Of a DNA stretch of 64,000 bases, positions 52,602 through 62,688 are shown in pieces. A model generated the notes under the pieces. That model saw nothing but the letters and a program-made list of their open reading frames with translations. It was not told the DNA's origin and ran no database searches. Both the position numbers and the translations under genes were made by a program. Source of the stretch: Shinella zoogloeoides. Lineage in GTDB: Bacteria; Pseudomonadota; Alphaproteobacteria; Rhizobiales; Rhizobiaceae. Location of the stretch: positions 62,001-126,000 of the forward strand of contig NZ_CP086610.1 in assembly GCF_020883495.1 (NCBI RefSeq), read 5' to 3'. Position 1 is the stretch's first letter, and the number at the start of each line of letters is the position of its first letter.

Positions 52602-54284
52602 GTGGAAAATGCGCAGTCCATTGCTCGCAGCTATTTAATAGCTGTCGCGATCTTCAGTCTTTTCGTAAACATTCTATATCTGGCGTCCCCGATCTATATG
52701 CTTCAGGTATATGATCGCGTCGTACCCAGTCGCAGCACGAGTACCCTGCTGTTCCTGACGCTGATGGTTGTTGTTGCGCTGGCGGCGCTTTCTTCGCTCG
52801 ATCTGGTTCGCGCGCAGATAATGTCCAGGCTTTCCGGACGTCTTGACCAGGTTCTGTCGAGTGCTGTCCTGGCGCTTTCCTTCCAGAGGGCGGACGATGC
52901 TGCAAAGCCGACGCTATTGCGCGATCTGGACGCGCTTCGGCAGTTCATCGCCAGCCCGCCACTTCTGGCGCTGTTCGATCTGCCGTTCGTTCCGATCTAC
53001 TTGCTCGTCGCTTTCCTGCTTCATCCATGGCTTGGCTTTTTTACCCTGGGCTGCTGCCTGTTGCTGGCGCTTCTGGCGCTGGTCAACGAGTTGAGGCTTG
53101 CGCAGCCGCTTCGTGATTCGCGTGCCGCCGCCGTTCGCAGTCAAGCGTTCGCCGACATGGCAACCCGCAATGTCGAGGCCGTCATAGCGATGGGCATGCT
53201 CGACGGCGTGCTGCGTCGATGGTCCGAGGATCGTCTTGTCCATCGCGTTACACAGTCGACGGCCAGTGAGCGCTTGCTGGGGGCGGCAGGGCTTGCCAAA
53301 TATCTGAGGCTGGTCATGCAATCCCTGGTGCTCGGCCTGGGCGCCTATCTGGCGGTGATGCAGCAGGTCAACGCGGGTGCCATTTTCGCGGGCAGCTTCC
53401 TTCTCGGCAGGGCGTTGCAGCCGCTCGAACAGCTTATCGGCGGCTGGCGCAACGCGATCGTCGCGCGTGCGTCCTATCTTAAATTGGTCAAGGCGTTGAA
53501 CGCCGCCGACTCGGGCTCCAAAAAACTTGGCCTGCCTCGGCTGGAAGGAAATCTGGGGGTCGAAAACCTCCATGTTACGGTTCCCGGCGGTACGAAATTT
53601 CTTTTGAGAGCGGTTAGCTTCAAGCTGAAGGCGGGGGAGGTTCTTGGTGTCGTCGGCCCCTCCGGCGCTGGCAAGTCGTCGCTGGCCAAGGCGTTGGTGG
53701 GTGTATCGATGCCCGCCGCCGGTCTGGTGCGGCTGGATGGTGCCGATCTTCAAGCCCTGCCGCGTCATGAACGCGGGGCCGTTCTCGGCTACCTTCCGCA
53801 AGACGTGGAACTCTTTGCCGATACGGTGGCCGCCAATATTTCCAGGTTCCGTACGGGCGTGGACGAGGAGGTGGTCCTGGCGGCTCAACTGGCCGGCGTC
53901 CATGAGATGATCCTGCGCCTTCCCCAGGGTTACAACACGCAGATCGGTGAAGGAGGCGCGGTGCTTTCGGGTGGATACCGTCAACGGATCGCCTTGGCGC
54001 GTGCGGTGTTCGGTAATCCGAGCTTCGTTGTGCTGGATGAGCCGAGCTCCAATCTGGATGGTGATGGCGATATCGCGCTGGCGCGCTGTCTGGCTCAACT
54101 GCGCCAGCGCAGATGTACGGTCGTGTTGGTGTCGCACCGCCCGACGACCCTGTCCTCTGCAGATCACATTCTGCTCCTGAGGGAGGGAAAGGTGGAGGCT
54201 TTCGGTCCGAGGGACGAAATAGCTGCCAAGTTGATCGAACACAGGGAGCGCTCTCCCCGTATGATCGGTGATGCCAATGGCTGA
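52602..54284 (+). CDS. type I secretion system permease/ATPase (PrtD-like)
   Basis: Inner-membrane ABC exporter of 560 residues. Two early membrane segments (about 8-30 and 48-68) and further ones near 130-170 and 240-280 form the permease. ILYLASPIYMLQVYDRVVPS is the PrtD/AprD-type beginning. ABC domain: Walker A GVVGPSGAGKSSLAKAL, signature LSGGYRQRIALARAV and Walker B FVVLDEPSSNLDGDG. It starts with GTG at 52602. No peptidase C39 or CLD domain precedes the membrane part, fitting the RTX protease/lipase exporters. The probable substrate is the RTX protein encoded downstream. No TolC gene is in the window. Confidence 0.92.
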   Translation: MENAQSIARSYLIAVAIFSLFVNILYLASPIYMLQVYDRVVPSRSTSTLLFLTLMVVVALAALSSLDLVRAQIMSRLSGRLDQVLSSAVLALSFQRADDAAKPTLLRDLDALRQFIASPPLLALFDLPFVPIYLLVAFLLHPWLGFFTLGCCLLLALLALVNELRLAQPLRDSRAAAVRSQAFADMATRNVEAVIAMGMLDGVLRRWSEDRLVHRVTQSTASERLLGAAGLAKYLRLVMQSLVLGLGAYLAVMQQVNAGAIFAGSFLLGRALQPLEQLIGGWRNAIVARASYLKLVKALNAADSGSKKLGLPRLEGNLGVENLHVTVPGGTKFLLRAVSFKLKAGEVLGVVGPSGAGKSSLAKALVGVSMPAAGLVRLDGADLQALPRHERGAVLGYLPQDVELFADTVAANISRFRTGVDEEVVLAAQLAGVHEMILRLPQGYNTQIGEGGAVLSGGYRQRIALARAVFGNPSFVVLDEPSSNLDGDGDIALARCLAQLRQRRCTVVLVSHRPTTLSSADHILLLREGKVEAFGPRDEIAAKLIEHRERSPRMIGDANG

Positions 54285-55614
54285 TACGATGCCGGCTGTT
54301 GGTGGGGGAAGGACCATAACGGTTGCCGAGGAGCCGATATCGCCGCGCGGCCCGATTACTGCCGGCATTCTGATTGTTGTCCTGTTCTTTGGGCTGTTCG
54401 GCGGCTGGGCGGTCTTCGCCCCCCTTAATGGCGCCATCATCGGAGACGGTACGGTTACCGTGGAAGGGAACCGGCGAAAGGTCGATCACTACGAGGGCGG
54501 TGTGGTTGAGCAGGTTAAGGTGCGCGACGGATCTTTCGTCACGGCGGGCCAGGTTCTTATCGCACTTGATGACACCAAGCTGCTGGCACAAACCGAAATC
54601 TACGGCCAGCAGCTTGCGGTTGCCCGCGCAACCGAAGCCCGCTTGATCGCCGAGGCGACCGGTGCGGCGGCAATCGAGTTCCCGGCTGTGCTGCGCGACG
54701 GGCTTCTCCCTTACGCTGCGGAAGCCATTGCCAGCCAACGCGAGGAGTTCAACGTCCGCCGCGAGGCCCTGGAAGGAGAACGAGGGGTTCTGCGCTCGCA
54801 GATCGAGGATTTGGAAAAGCAGATGGCGGGGCGCGAGCTCCAGATTACGTTGCTGCGGCTCCAGATCGAGTCGTTTGCAAGTGAGCTCGAAGGGTTGGAC
54901 CAGCTTCTGTCGCAGGGACTGGCTACCCGCGAGCGGACACTGGCGCTGCAGCGAAACAAGACCGCTCTCGAAGCCCAGATCGCCGGCCATGAGGCGGACA
55001 TGGCGTCTCTCAATACAAAGATAGCCCAGTCTCGCCAGAGGGTTTCACAAATTTCGCTGGATCGCCGCAGCGAGGTCACGCGGGAACTGGCCGATGTTCG
55101 ACAGAAAATCCTGGACATCGTTCCCGTGCTTGATGTCGCCAAGCAGGGGTTGGCGCGGTCGTTAATCGTTGCCCCGATTGAAGGCCGAATCGTCAATCTC
55201 GCCACGTTCTCGCCGGGAGAAGTCATCGCCCCCGGCGAAACGGTTCTCGAAATTGTCCCGGATCAGGCTCCGTTGGTCGTCTCCGCCAAATTCAAGCTGG
55301 AGGATATTTCCGAACTGGAAGTCGGCAGCGCGGCTGAAGTGCGCTTCTCAACGCTGACGGAACTCTATGCTCCATCTGTCAAAGGCAGAATAACCACTGT
55401 ATCTGCCGATCAGGTCGTCGATGATCGAAGCGGCTCGCGATATTATATCGCCCAGGTCGCCGTAAATTCGGAAGATATCTCCAGGGTTGGAAAAATTGAG
55501 ATGTATCCGGGGATGCCGGCTACGGTTCTCGTTACAACGAGAAATAGAACGGCTCTGGAGTATTTGCTATCACCGCTCTTGTCGACGCTGGATATGTCCT
55601 TCAGGCAGGGTTAG
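54277..55614 (+). CDS. HlyD-family type I secretion periplasmic adaptor
   Basis: Membrane fusion protein of about 445 residues linking the ABC exporter to an outer-membrane channel. One transmembrane segment (ITAGILIVVLFFGLFGGWAV), a biotinyl-lipoyl half (EGGVVEQVKVRDGSFVTAGQ), long alpha-helical hairpin (about 150-290) and the beta-barrel with SLIVAPIEGRIVNLATFSPG and YPGMPATVLV are the order expected for PrtE/HlyD. The start overlaps the exporter gene by 8 nt. Alternatives at 54268 or 54271 differ by only two or three residues. Confidence 0.92.
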   Translation: MADTMPAVGGGRTITVAEEPISPRGPITAGILIVVLFFGLFGGWAVFAPLNGAIIGDGTVTVEGNRRKVDHYEGGVVEQVKVRDGSFVTAGQVLIALDDTKLLAQTEIYGQQLAVARATEARLIAEATGAAAIEFPAVLRDGLLPYAAEAIASQREEFNVRREALEGERGVLRSQIEDLEKQMAGRELQITLLRLQIESFASELEGLDQLLSQGLATRERTLALQRNKTALEAQIAGHEADMASLNTKIAQSRQRVSQISLDRRSEVTRELADVRQKILDIVPVLDVAKQGLARSLIVAPIEGRIVNLATFSPGEVIAPGETVLEIVPDQAPLVVSAKFKLEDISELEVGSAAEVRFSTLTELYAPSVKGRITTVSADQVVDDRSGSRYYIAQVAVNSEDISRVGKIEMYPGMPATVLVTTRNRTALEYLLSPLLSTLDMSFRQG

Positions 55615-55872
55615 TATTATTTTTGAATTTCCCTGTTTATTTTGAAGTTTAATTCTCGATGTTGGTTGTTATGCCTTGGATTTTCAAGTGAGAATGAAAA
55701 TCTTGCCGAGAATTTTCTTGAATTTCTAAAATACTCCTGTTCTGTATGTCTGACTGTCAGGATGGTGAAGCTGTCATTGTGGCTTGATCGTGAATAGCCG
55801 AAGTTGACCTCGTCCGGACACACTTGATTTTTGTTTGGGCGCCCCGGCTCTTGGGGTGTTGGGAGGGATGAC

Positions 55873-58800
55873 ATGGCGACACTCGATATCTTTCAAGGCA
55901 AGCCCGACCACGATCTCCTGGCTTTGTTCGCTGCCGCTCTTGAATTCGGGAGCTTGAGCGGCGACGGCAGCTCGATGACCCTTACCGATGGCGATATTAC
56001 CGTAACCCTGACAGGCATGGGGCTGGCGGGCGCTGGACGGACTATATCTGGCGGGCAGATTGGCAAGATACTAATCAGCCAGGCTGGTGTTCAGGTCGCC
56101 GAGTTGGATTATCAGAGCCTTGTGGGCACGGCCGCCCTCCAAAATGCGATGGACGTCTTCGAGAGTTCTTCTGACCTTGAGGCGCGGGAAACGGCATTGG
56201 ATGGCATAACCGATGTTGTCACGCTGGTGCGGGGGTCGGACGAGATCGACGAAATTTATGGCTCCAGCCAATATTTCACGGAGATCAATGGTGGCGGCGG
56301 CGATGACCTGATCCATGGCGGGGCCATGGGTAACCGGATCAACGGCGGAGCCGGCAATGACACGATCGCAGGCGGCTCTGGTAGTGACACGATCGATGGC
56401 GGAGCCGGAACAGATATCCTGACCTACCATGATGTCGGAAGCGTGGGCGGCATCACCGTTACGATGAACACAGTAGCTGCCAGTGGAAAAGTGACTGGTG
56501 GCGGTGTTGGTACGGATACTTTCACCAATGTCGAAATCGTGCAGGGCAGCCAGTGGAACGACACGTTCAACGGCAATGCGGGGAGCGACCGCTTCGTCGG
56601 CATGGAAGGTGACGACATCTTCCGCGGTGCGGCCGGCACCGACACGATCGACTACTCTTACGAAGAGGGCAACTACAGTGTCTGGATTAATCTAGGGTCG
56701 ACGCGGTTCGAAGGGCTGGAGGCTAATACGGGGCTCGACAGCTACAATAGCCTCGACGTCTTCAACCAGATCGAAAACATTGTCGGGACCGATCTGGACG
56801 ACATTGTCATGGGCAGTGCGGGCAACAATTTGCTCGATGGCCGTGGAGGGTACGACGTCCTTTTCGGCGGTGCCGGTGCCGACACGCTTTTGGGTGGCGA
56901 GGACAATGACTTCCTGGTGGGCGGCGCTGGCAACGATATTCTCGATGGAGGCGCGGGGGACAGCGATGCCGTAGGTTACCTGGAGGAGACCGGCACCCGT
57001 GGCGCTGTTGTTAATCTGAACACAGGCAAGGCCACGGACACCTTCGGCAATGCCGACACATTGCGCGGCATCGAAGAGGCGGAAGGGTCCGCCCGCGGGG
57101 ATACGTTCACCGGCAAGGCGGATGGCTATTCGGGGTTCCGCGGCTTCGGCGGCGCGGATACGTTCAATGGCGGTAGCGATACGTGGCTTTACTACGGCCA
57201 GGACGCGAGCGTGGGTGGTGCCCAACGCGTGGTCATCAATCTGTCCGGCAGCGCTGTCGTGAATGCCGGGAGCGATAATGGCGCTAGCGTGGGAACGCTC
57301 GCTGCGGGGCGTGCCAAGGATGGCTTTGGCGCCATCGATATCCTCAACAACATACATCAGATCCGGGGCACTGCGGGGGACGATTGGGTCAGGGGCAGTT
57401 CGGGCGACGACCGTTTTCAGATGCAGGACGGCAATGATTACATCGACGGCGGTGCAGGACGGGACCGGGTCGACTACTCCCATGATCGCGATGAGGTTAA
57501 TGGCGATCCACTCAATGGCGTTATCGTAAATCTGTCCGGCGACGACCTGAACGCCGTTGACATCGACCTGGGTTCTGGTCTCGCAACGTATTCTGTCGCG
57601 GCGGGTACGGCACGGGACAGTTTTGGCGCTATCGACACGCTGCGCGATATCGAGCAGGTGCGTGGCACCGACGACAACGACTATATGGTGGGCAATGACG
57701 GGGATAACGAATTCGACGCGCGCGGCGGCGACGATTTCGTTTATGCCGGTGGCGGCGATTTCGATCACATTCTCGGCGGCTCGGGCAAGGACTTTATCGA
57801 CGGCCAGGCCGGCTTCGACATGCTGGTTTTCGCCGGCACCAATCCCGACGACATCTTGACGGCAACGCTTTCAGGCGCTCAGGAGGGGGCAGGCGTCGTG
57901 ACGGGCTCCAGGGACGGAGGCGTGATCGAGACCGAGTTTCACAATCTTGAATCCTTGAAGGGGACCGGCAACAACGACACGATCACGGCGCAGGCAGATT
58001 TTGTGAACACGGAGGATGCTTGGGGTTTCAATGGCGTCCGGGGTTTCGAGGTTATCGGTCTGGGCGGTGCCGATACATTCACGGACCTGACCGATCCCGC
58101 AGAGGGCTACGGGTCGCTTCTCCTGAATTACGACGAGGAGAAATACGATCACGACGGCTTCGACGGCAACTGGAATGGGAATAACGGCGAGCGCGGCGTC
58201 AAGATCAATCTGTCGAATACCACGCAGGAAGGGGTAGCGACCAACCGCGCAATCGATACTTTTGGTGATACCGACACCATCGACGGCGTCCGGCAGTTCT
58301 TCATGACCGATACGGATGACAAGTTCTGGGGGCGCGAAGACGGCAGCAATGTCTTCGTCGATGGGCGGGCCGGAAACGATGCGATCACGGCTTCCGGCGG
58401 TAACGACGTCCTCTGGGGTGGGGAAGGTAACGATACCATCGATGCCGGCGATGGAGACGACGAGATCGATGGCTGGGACGGTAATGACACAATAAATGCC
58501 GGTGCCGGCAACGACTGGATCGGTGCGGGCTTCGGCGTCGATACGATCAATGGCGGAGCCGGATTCGACGAACTCGGCTACAATGGCAGTTCCCTGACGA
58601 ATACATATCAGGGCCTCGTGGTTGCGTTGAACGGTGCAGATGGCAGCGGCACGATTAGTGGCGCGGTGACATTCCTTGGCAACAACGGCGAGATCCACGC
58701 CGGCAGCGTCAACGGAACGACCTTCCAGAGCCTCGAGATGATATCCGGCAGCAACGCCAACGACCGGTTCACCGTCGATACGGCGTTCACCAACACTGCC

Positions 58801-59625
58801 GACGCCGCGCCCGTCTTTTTCGATTACGCCGGTGGGGATCGGGGTGCGGGCGGCGCATTCGTCGTCGTTGGCAATAAAGGCGCTGACGTCTTCACCGACA
58901 ATTCCGACGCCACGCCTTCGGGTGAAAGCGGTGGCACGCTCCTCGTCAGCTATCGAGGCGAGCAATATGGCAGGGATCGCGACGGCTATTGGGGCAACGG
59001 CGACGACGAACACGGTGTTATCGTCAACCTTTCCAGTATAGCGCAGGCGACAACGGGGTTCGATTTCCGTGGGATGGCGGGCGCCCCGGCCTCTATTGCC
59101 GCGCACACGGCCCTCGATACGCACGGGGATATCGATACGCTGAACAAGATCCAGATGGTCGATCTGTCCAATGCCGACGACTGGCTTTTCGCGGACGATA
59201 GTCGCGGCACTTTCGCCAACGGCTTCGATGGTGATGACCGGTTGCTCGGTGGGGGCGGTGACGACGTGTTCACCGGAGGCCAGGGCAATGACGTCATGTC
59301 GGGCGGGGCGGGGTATGATGCGCTGGTCTACGCCTATGAAGACGGTTGGGATGGAGCGGACGCCGCCGGTGTCTATGTCAATTTGTCCAGCGCGGGCCGG
59401 ACTTTTTCCACCGGGGGCGGAGACGTCACCGTAAACTCCGGCCAGGCTCGGGATCTGTTCGGTGATACCGATACGATCTCAGGCTTCGAGCTGGTCGCCG
59501 GTACCAGCGGGGCCGATTTTATCGTTGCAGACGATTCCGGCATGCATCTCGCCGGGCTGGGGGGGCGCCGACCATCTCGAAGGTGGTGCTGGCGAGGACG
59601 TGCTGCAGGGCGGCAGCGGAGATGA
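55873..59625 (+). CDS. RTX calcium-binding repeat protein, N-terminal part (frameshifted)
   Basis: Secreted repeat-rich protein, probably the substrate of the adjacent exporter. The ATG at 55873 ([14 protein letters not shown]) follows GGGAGG. After a 100-residue N-terminal region come many glycine-aspartate nonapeptide arrays ([40 protein letters not shown]) separated by larger beta-rich units with a recurring VNLS motif and an (A/R)xDxFGxxDT(L/I) motif. It has low Lys and no cysteine in the part examined. At about residue 1229 a run of seven G (59559-59565) shifts the frame, and the last 20 codons (RRPSRRWCW and on) are out of frame. Function (adhesin, enzyme or toxin) cannot be read. As it stands it would lack its C-terminal secretion signal. 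Confidence 0.85.
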   Translation: MATLDIFQGKPDHDLLALFAAALEFGSLSGDGSSMTLTDGDITVTLTGMGLAGAGRTISGGQIGKILISQAGVQVAELDYQSLVGTAALQNAMDVFESSSDLEARETALDGITDVVTLVRGSDEIDEIYGSSQYFTEINGGGGDDLIHGGAMGNRINGGAGNDTIAGGSGSDTIDGGAGTDILTYHDVGSVGGITVTMNTVAASGKVTGGGVGTDTFTNVEIVQGSQWNDTFNGNAGSDRFVGMEGDDIFRGAAGTDTIDYSYEEGNYSVWINLGSTRFEGLEANTGLDSYNSLDVFNQIENIVGTDLDDIVMGSAGNNLLDGRGGYDVLFGGAGADTLLGGEDNDFLVGGAGNDILDGGAGDSDAVGYLEETGTRGAVVNLNTGKATDTFGNADTLRGIEEAEGSARGDTFTGKADGYSGFRGFGGADTFNGGSDTWLYYGQDASVGGAQRVVINLSGSAVVNAGSDNGASVGTLAAGRAKDGFGAIDILNNIHQIRGTAGDDWVRGSSGDDRFQMQDGNDYIDGGAGRDRVDYSHDRDEVNGDPLNGVIVNLSGDDLNAVDIDLGSGLATYSVAAGTARDSFGAIDTLRDIEQVRGTDDNDYMVGNDGDNEFDARGGDDFVYAGGGDFDHILGGSGKDFIDGQAGFDMLVFAGTNPDDILTATLSGAQEGAGVVTGSRDGGVIETEFHNLESLKGTGNNDTITAQADFVNTEDAWGFNGVRGFEVIGLGGADTFTDLTDPAEGYGSLLLNYDEEKYDHDGFDGNWNGNNGERGVKINLSNTTQEGVATNRAIDTFGDTDTIDGVRQFFMTDTDDKFWGREDGSNVFVDGRAGNDAITASGGNDVLWGGEGNDTIDAGDGDDEIDGWDGNDTINAGAGNDWIGAGFGVDTINGGAGFDELGYNGSSLTNTYQGLVVALNGADGSGTISGAVTFLGNNGEIHAGSVNGTTFQSLEMISGSNANDRFTVDTAFTNTADAAPVFFDYAGGDRGAGGAFVVVGNKGADVFTDNSDATPSGESGGTLLVSYRGEQYGRDRDGYWGNGDDEHGVIVNLSSIAQATTGFDFRGMAGAPASIAAHTALDTHGDIDTLNKIQMVDLSNADDWLFADDSRGTFANGFDGDDRLLGGGGDDVFTGGQGNDVMSGGAGYDALVYAYEDGWDGADAAGVYVNLSSAGRTFSTGGGDVTVNSGQARDLFGDTDTISGFELVAGTSGADFIVADDSGMHLAGLGGRRPSRRWCWRGRAAGRQRR

Positions 59626-61414
59626 CGTTATCGACGGAAAGGGCGGTAACGACTGGGTCGACTACGGCCGGGAATACGACACGACCATGTCTGAAGATGC
59701 CGGTGCTGCGAGGACGGGCATCGTCGTGGATCTGCAGGCCGGAACCGCCACCGATACCTACGGCGATACCGATCAACTCTCCAATATCGAGAACGTCTAC
59801 GGTACGAGCGCTAACGACATCATCCGCGGCGATGCCGCAGACAATATCCTGGTCTCCGGCGGTGGCGAGGATACACTCACCGGACGTGGCGGCAATGACA
59901 CATTCGGCTACACGACCGGTGCGGTTACGGTCACCGATTTTACGGCGGGTGGCGATATCGCGCACCTCGGAAACGCACCGACGGCTGTCACCGATCTGCA
60001 AGTGCTGTTGGGATATGTCGATGAGGGTAATACGACGGATGCCGTTTTTGACTTTGGAAACGGCAATGTCCTGACCCTTAAAGGCGTGGACTGGAATACA
60101 CTGACGGCAGACGATTTCGTGTTTAACGAAGGTCCCGCCATCGACACGCCCACGACGTTCGTTACGGCCGAAGGCGTGACCTCAGGGGTTGCCGACATCG
60201 ATGCAACCGATCCCGACGGCGACACCGTCCGCTATTCGATCAGCGGCGCGGATGCGGGATTGTTCCGTATTGACGAGGAAACTGGTGTCATCGACTTCAT
60301 CACTGCACCGGACTTTGAAAAGCCCAGCGATGCGGACGGCGATAATTCTTATGAGATCGTCGTCTCCGCCTCCGACGATATCGGCGACGCCACCACGCAG
60401 AATGTAACGATCATCGTCTCCAACGTGACGGGGATCACCTATAACGGAACCGCCGCAGCCAATACGATAAGCGGGACGACGACTCCTGCCGCGACGGGTG
60501 AGGAAGACATTCTCAACGGAAATGGCGGCAACGACATTCTGTCCGGGCTTGGCGGCAACGATACTCTCGATGGCGGTGCCGGCATCGACACGCTTATTGG
60601 CGGCACGGGAGACGATATCTATATCGTCGACAATGCGAGCGATGTCGTGACGGAAGCGGCCAACCAGGGCACCGATACCATTCGCACGGGTCTGGCGACC
60701 TACTCCCTCGCCGGCGCGGCGGGCCGTCTTCACGTTGAAAACCTCAGTTTCACCAGTACCGCAGCCCATACGGGCACCGGCAACGATCGGGACAACGTCA
60801 TCACCGGCAATATCGGCAACGATGTGCTGAACGGGGGAGTGGGCAACGACACCCTTATTGGGGATGCAGGCAACGACACGTTGATAGGCGGCATCGGAAA
60901 CGACGTGCTCGTCGGCGGCCAGGGCAACGACATCTATGTCGTGGACGCCGGGGATACAATTGTCGAAGCTGCCGATGAAGGCATCGATACCGTCCAGTCG
61001 GCGGCGACATTCTCGCTGGAATTGATTGCCAATGTCGAAAATCTGACCCTCACGGGGAGTGCGGCGCATGCGACGGGGAACGCCCTCGACAACGTGCTCG
61101 TCGGCAACGGGGCGGCGAACACGCTGACCGGCCTAGGAGGCAACGACACGCTCAATGGCGGCGCTGGCGCTGACACGCTTGTCGGCGGCACGGGTGACGA
61201 TATCTATATCGTCGACAATACGGGCGATGTCGTCACGGAACTGACCGATGAGGGGAACGACACGATTCAGACATCGCTCGCGGTCTATTCGCTGAACGTT
61301 GCCGGTCGCGAGAATGTGGAGAACCTGACTCTGACGGCGGCCGCAGCCACCATGTCGGGCACCGGCAATGCGCTGAACAACATCCTGACTGCGCTGGGCA
61401 ACGGGAACGAGAGG
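59567..61414 (+). pseudogene. RTX protein, middle part in shifted frame
   Basis: Continues the RTX protein in frame 2 from the G tract: [20 protein letters not shown]. It includes more nonapeptide arrays, a cadherin-type domain ([20 protein letters not shown], then [12 protein letters not shown]) and repeated units of the pattern [22 protein letters not shown]...-ENLTLTG-A-GTGNA-N. It is interrupted at 61415 by an IS3-family element, whose end contributes a stop at 61451. Expression on its own is unlikely because it has no secretion context and no clear start. Confidence 0.85.
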
Positions 61415-61470
61415 TGGCTCGGTTTGTCTGAACAGCTTCGGGCGTTTCGCTAAGTGGATTTCCGCCTCGA

Positions 61471-62301
61471 TTATGCCGCCACCATCATTGGTGTCAGCGC
61501 GTTGAAGTAGGCCTGATCCGGCGTCCGCCGGTCAAGGGATGAATGTGGGCGTCTGGTGTTGTAGAAGTTCAGATATCGGCCGATGCCAGCGCGTGCCTCG
61601 GACACAGTCTTGTAGGCATGGAGGTAGACTTCCTCGTATTTGATCGAACGCCAGAGCCGCTCGACGAAGACATTGTCTCGCCACGCACCCTTGCCATCCA
61701 TCGAGATGGCGATCTGTGACCTCTTCAGCACGGCGGTGAAGTCGATGGAGGTGAACTGCGATCCCTGGTCGGTATTGAAGATTTCCGGCCTGCCATGACG
61801 GGCAAGTGCCTCCTCCACCGCCTCGATGCAGAAGGCTGCTTCCATCGTGATCGACAACCGCCATGACAAGACCTTCCGGCTGAACCAGTCCACGACGGCG
61901 CACAGATAGACAAATCCCCGCGCCATGGGGATGTAGGTCAGGTCCATTGCCCAGACCTGATTGGGCCGGGTGACTGCCAGCTTTCGTAGGAGGTAGGGAT
62001 AAATTTTGTGCCCTGGCGCTGGTTTCGAGGTGTTCGGGCGGCGGTAGATCGCCTCGATGCCCATCTTCTTCATCAGCGTGGCGACGTGTCGCCGCCCGGT
62101 CTCCAGACCTTCTCCTCTCAAGAGCCCTTGCAACATCCGACTTCCGGCAAAGGGGTAGTCGAGATGCAATTCGTCAATCCGGCGCATAAGGGCCAGATCG
62201 CCGTCAGACACCGGACGAGGCAGATAGTAGACGCTGCCACGGCTGAAGCCGAGAAGCTTCGCCTGGCGCACGACGGATAGCTTGTGCTCGCGGTCGATCA
62301 T
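61471..62301 (-). CDS. IS3-family transposase OrfB
   Basis: A 276-residue integrase-like catalytic protein. Acidic residues lie in VWAMDLTYIPMA, FNTDQGSQFTS and DNVFVERLWRSIKYEEV. HSSLDRRTPDQAYF is the common C-terminal block. The start MIDREHKLSVVRQAKLLGFS overlaps the OrfA stop (ATGA). It appears intact and differs from the IS3 element at 23076. Confidence 0.94.
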   Translation of the reverse strand: MIDREHKLSVVRQAKLLGFSRGSVYYLPRPVSDGDLALMRRIDELHLDYPFAGSRMLQGLLRGEGLETGRRHVATLMKKMGIEAIYRRPNTSKPAPGHKIYPYLLRKLAVTRPNQVWAMDLTYIPMARGFVYLCAVVDWFSRKVLSWRLSITMEAAFCIEAVEEALARHGRPEIFNTDQGSQFTSIDFTAVLKRSQIAISMDGKGAWRDNVFVERLWRSIKYEEVYLHAYKTVSEARAGIGRYLNFYNTRRPHSSLDRRTPDQAYFNALTPMMVAA

Positions 62302-62609
62302 TTCTTTCCGCCCAGCAATCCCGCCTTGCCGAGCGCACCGGATAAAAAATCGTTCTCCAGTGTCAGTTCGCCGATTTTCGCGTGCAGCGTTTTGACATCG
62401 ATGGTCGGACCCGACGGCTCCGCTTTCGTTTCATCGCCGAACACACCTGTCGCCCCCTCAAGGAGCTGGTCTTTCCATTGCTTGATCTGGTTGGCGTGCA
62501 CATCGAACTGCTGGGACAACTCCACCAGCGTCTGCTCACCTCGGATGGCGGCAAGTGCCACCTTCGCCTTGAAAGCCGGGCTATGGTTTCGGCGCGGTCG
62601 TCTCGTCAT
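62298..62609 (-). CDS. IS3-family transposase OrfA
   Basis: A 103-residue helix-turn-helix protein: RPRRNHSPAFKAKVALAAIR, ELSQQFDVHANQIKQWKDQL and ENDFLSGALGKAGL. The start at 62609 (MTRRPRR) is preferred over 62630, and the sequence before it contains GGAGAG. Confidence 0.93.
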   Translation of the reverse strand: MTRRPRRNHSPAFKAKVALAAIRGEQTLVELSQQFDVHANQIKQWKDQLLEGATGVFGDETKAEPSGPTIDVKTLHAKIGELTLENDFLSGALGKAGLLGGKK

Positions 62610-62688
62610 GGTCTCTCCTGTTCCCGGCATCTAAGCCGAAGTCAGGCAGAAACTCCACTTATCCCCGCTGTGCAGATTTCCCGAGCCA

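Larger units (their letters stand above)
61415..62688 (-). mobile_element. IS3-family insertion sequence in RTX gene
   Basis: A 1,274-bp element with ends TGGCTCGGTTTGTCTGAACA and, inverted, TGGCTCGGGAAATCTGCACA, followed by a further shared TAAGTGGA. No target duplication is evident (AGG on the left, GCT on the right). It interrupts the repeat region of the RTX gene. Confidence 0.85.

Noticed and set aside
56692..59124. Long minus-strand frames opposite the RTX gene
   Set aside because: They arise from the periodic Gly-Asp codons of the RTX repeats read backwards and have no start context or homology.
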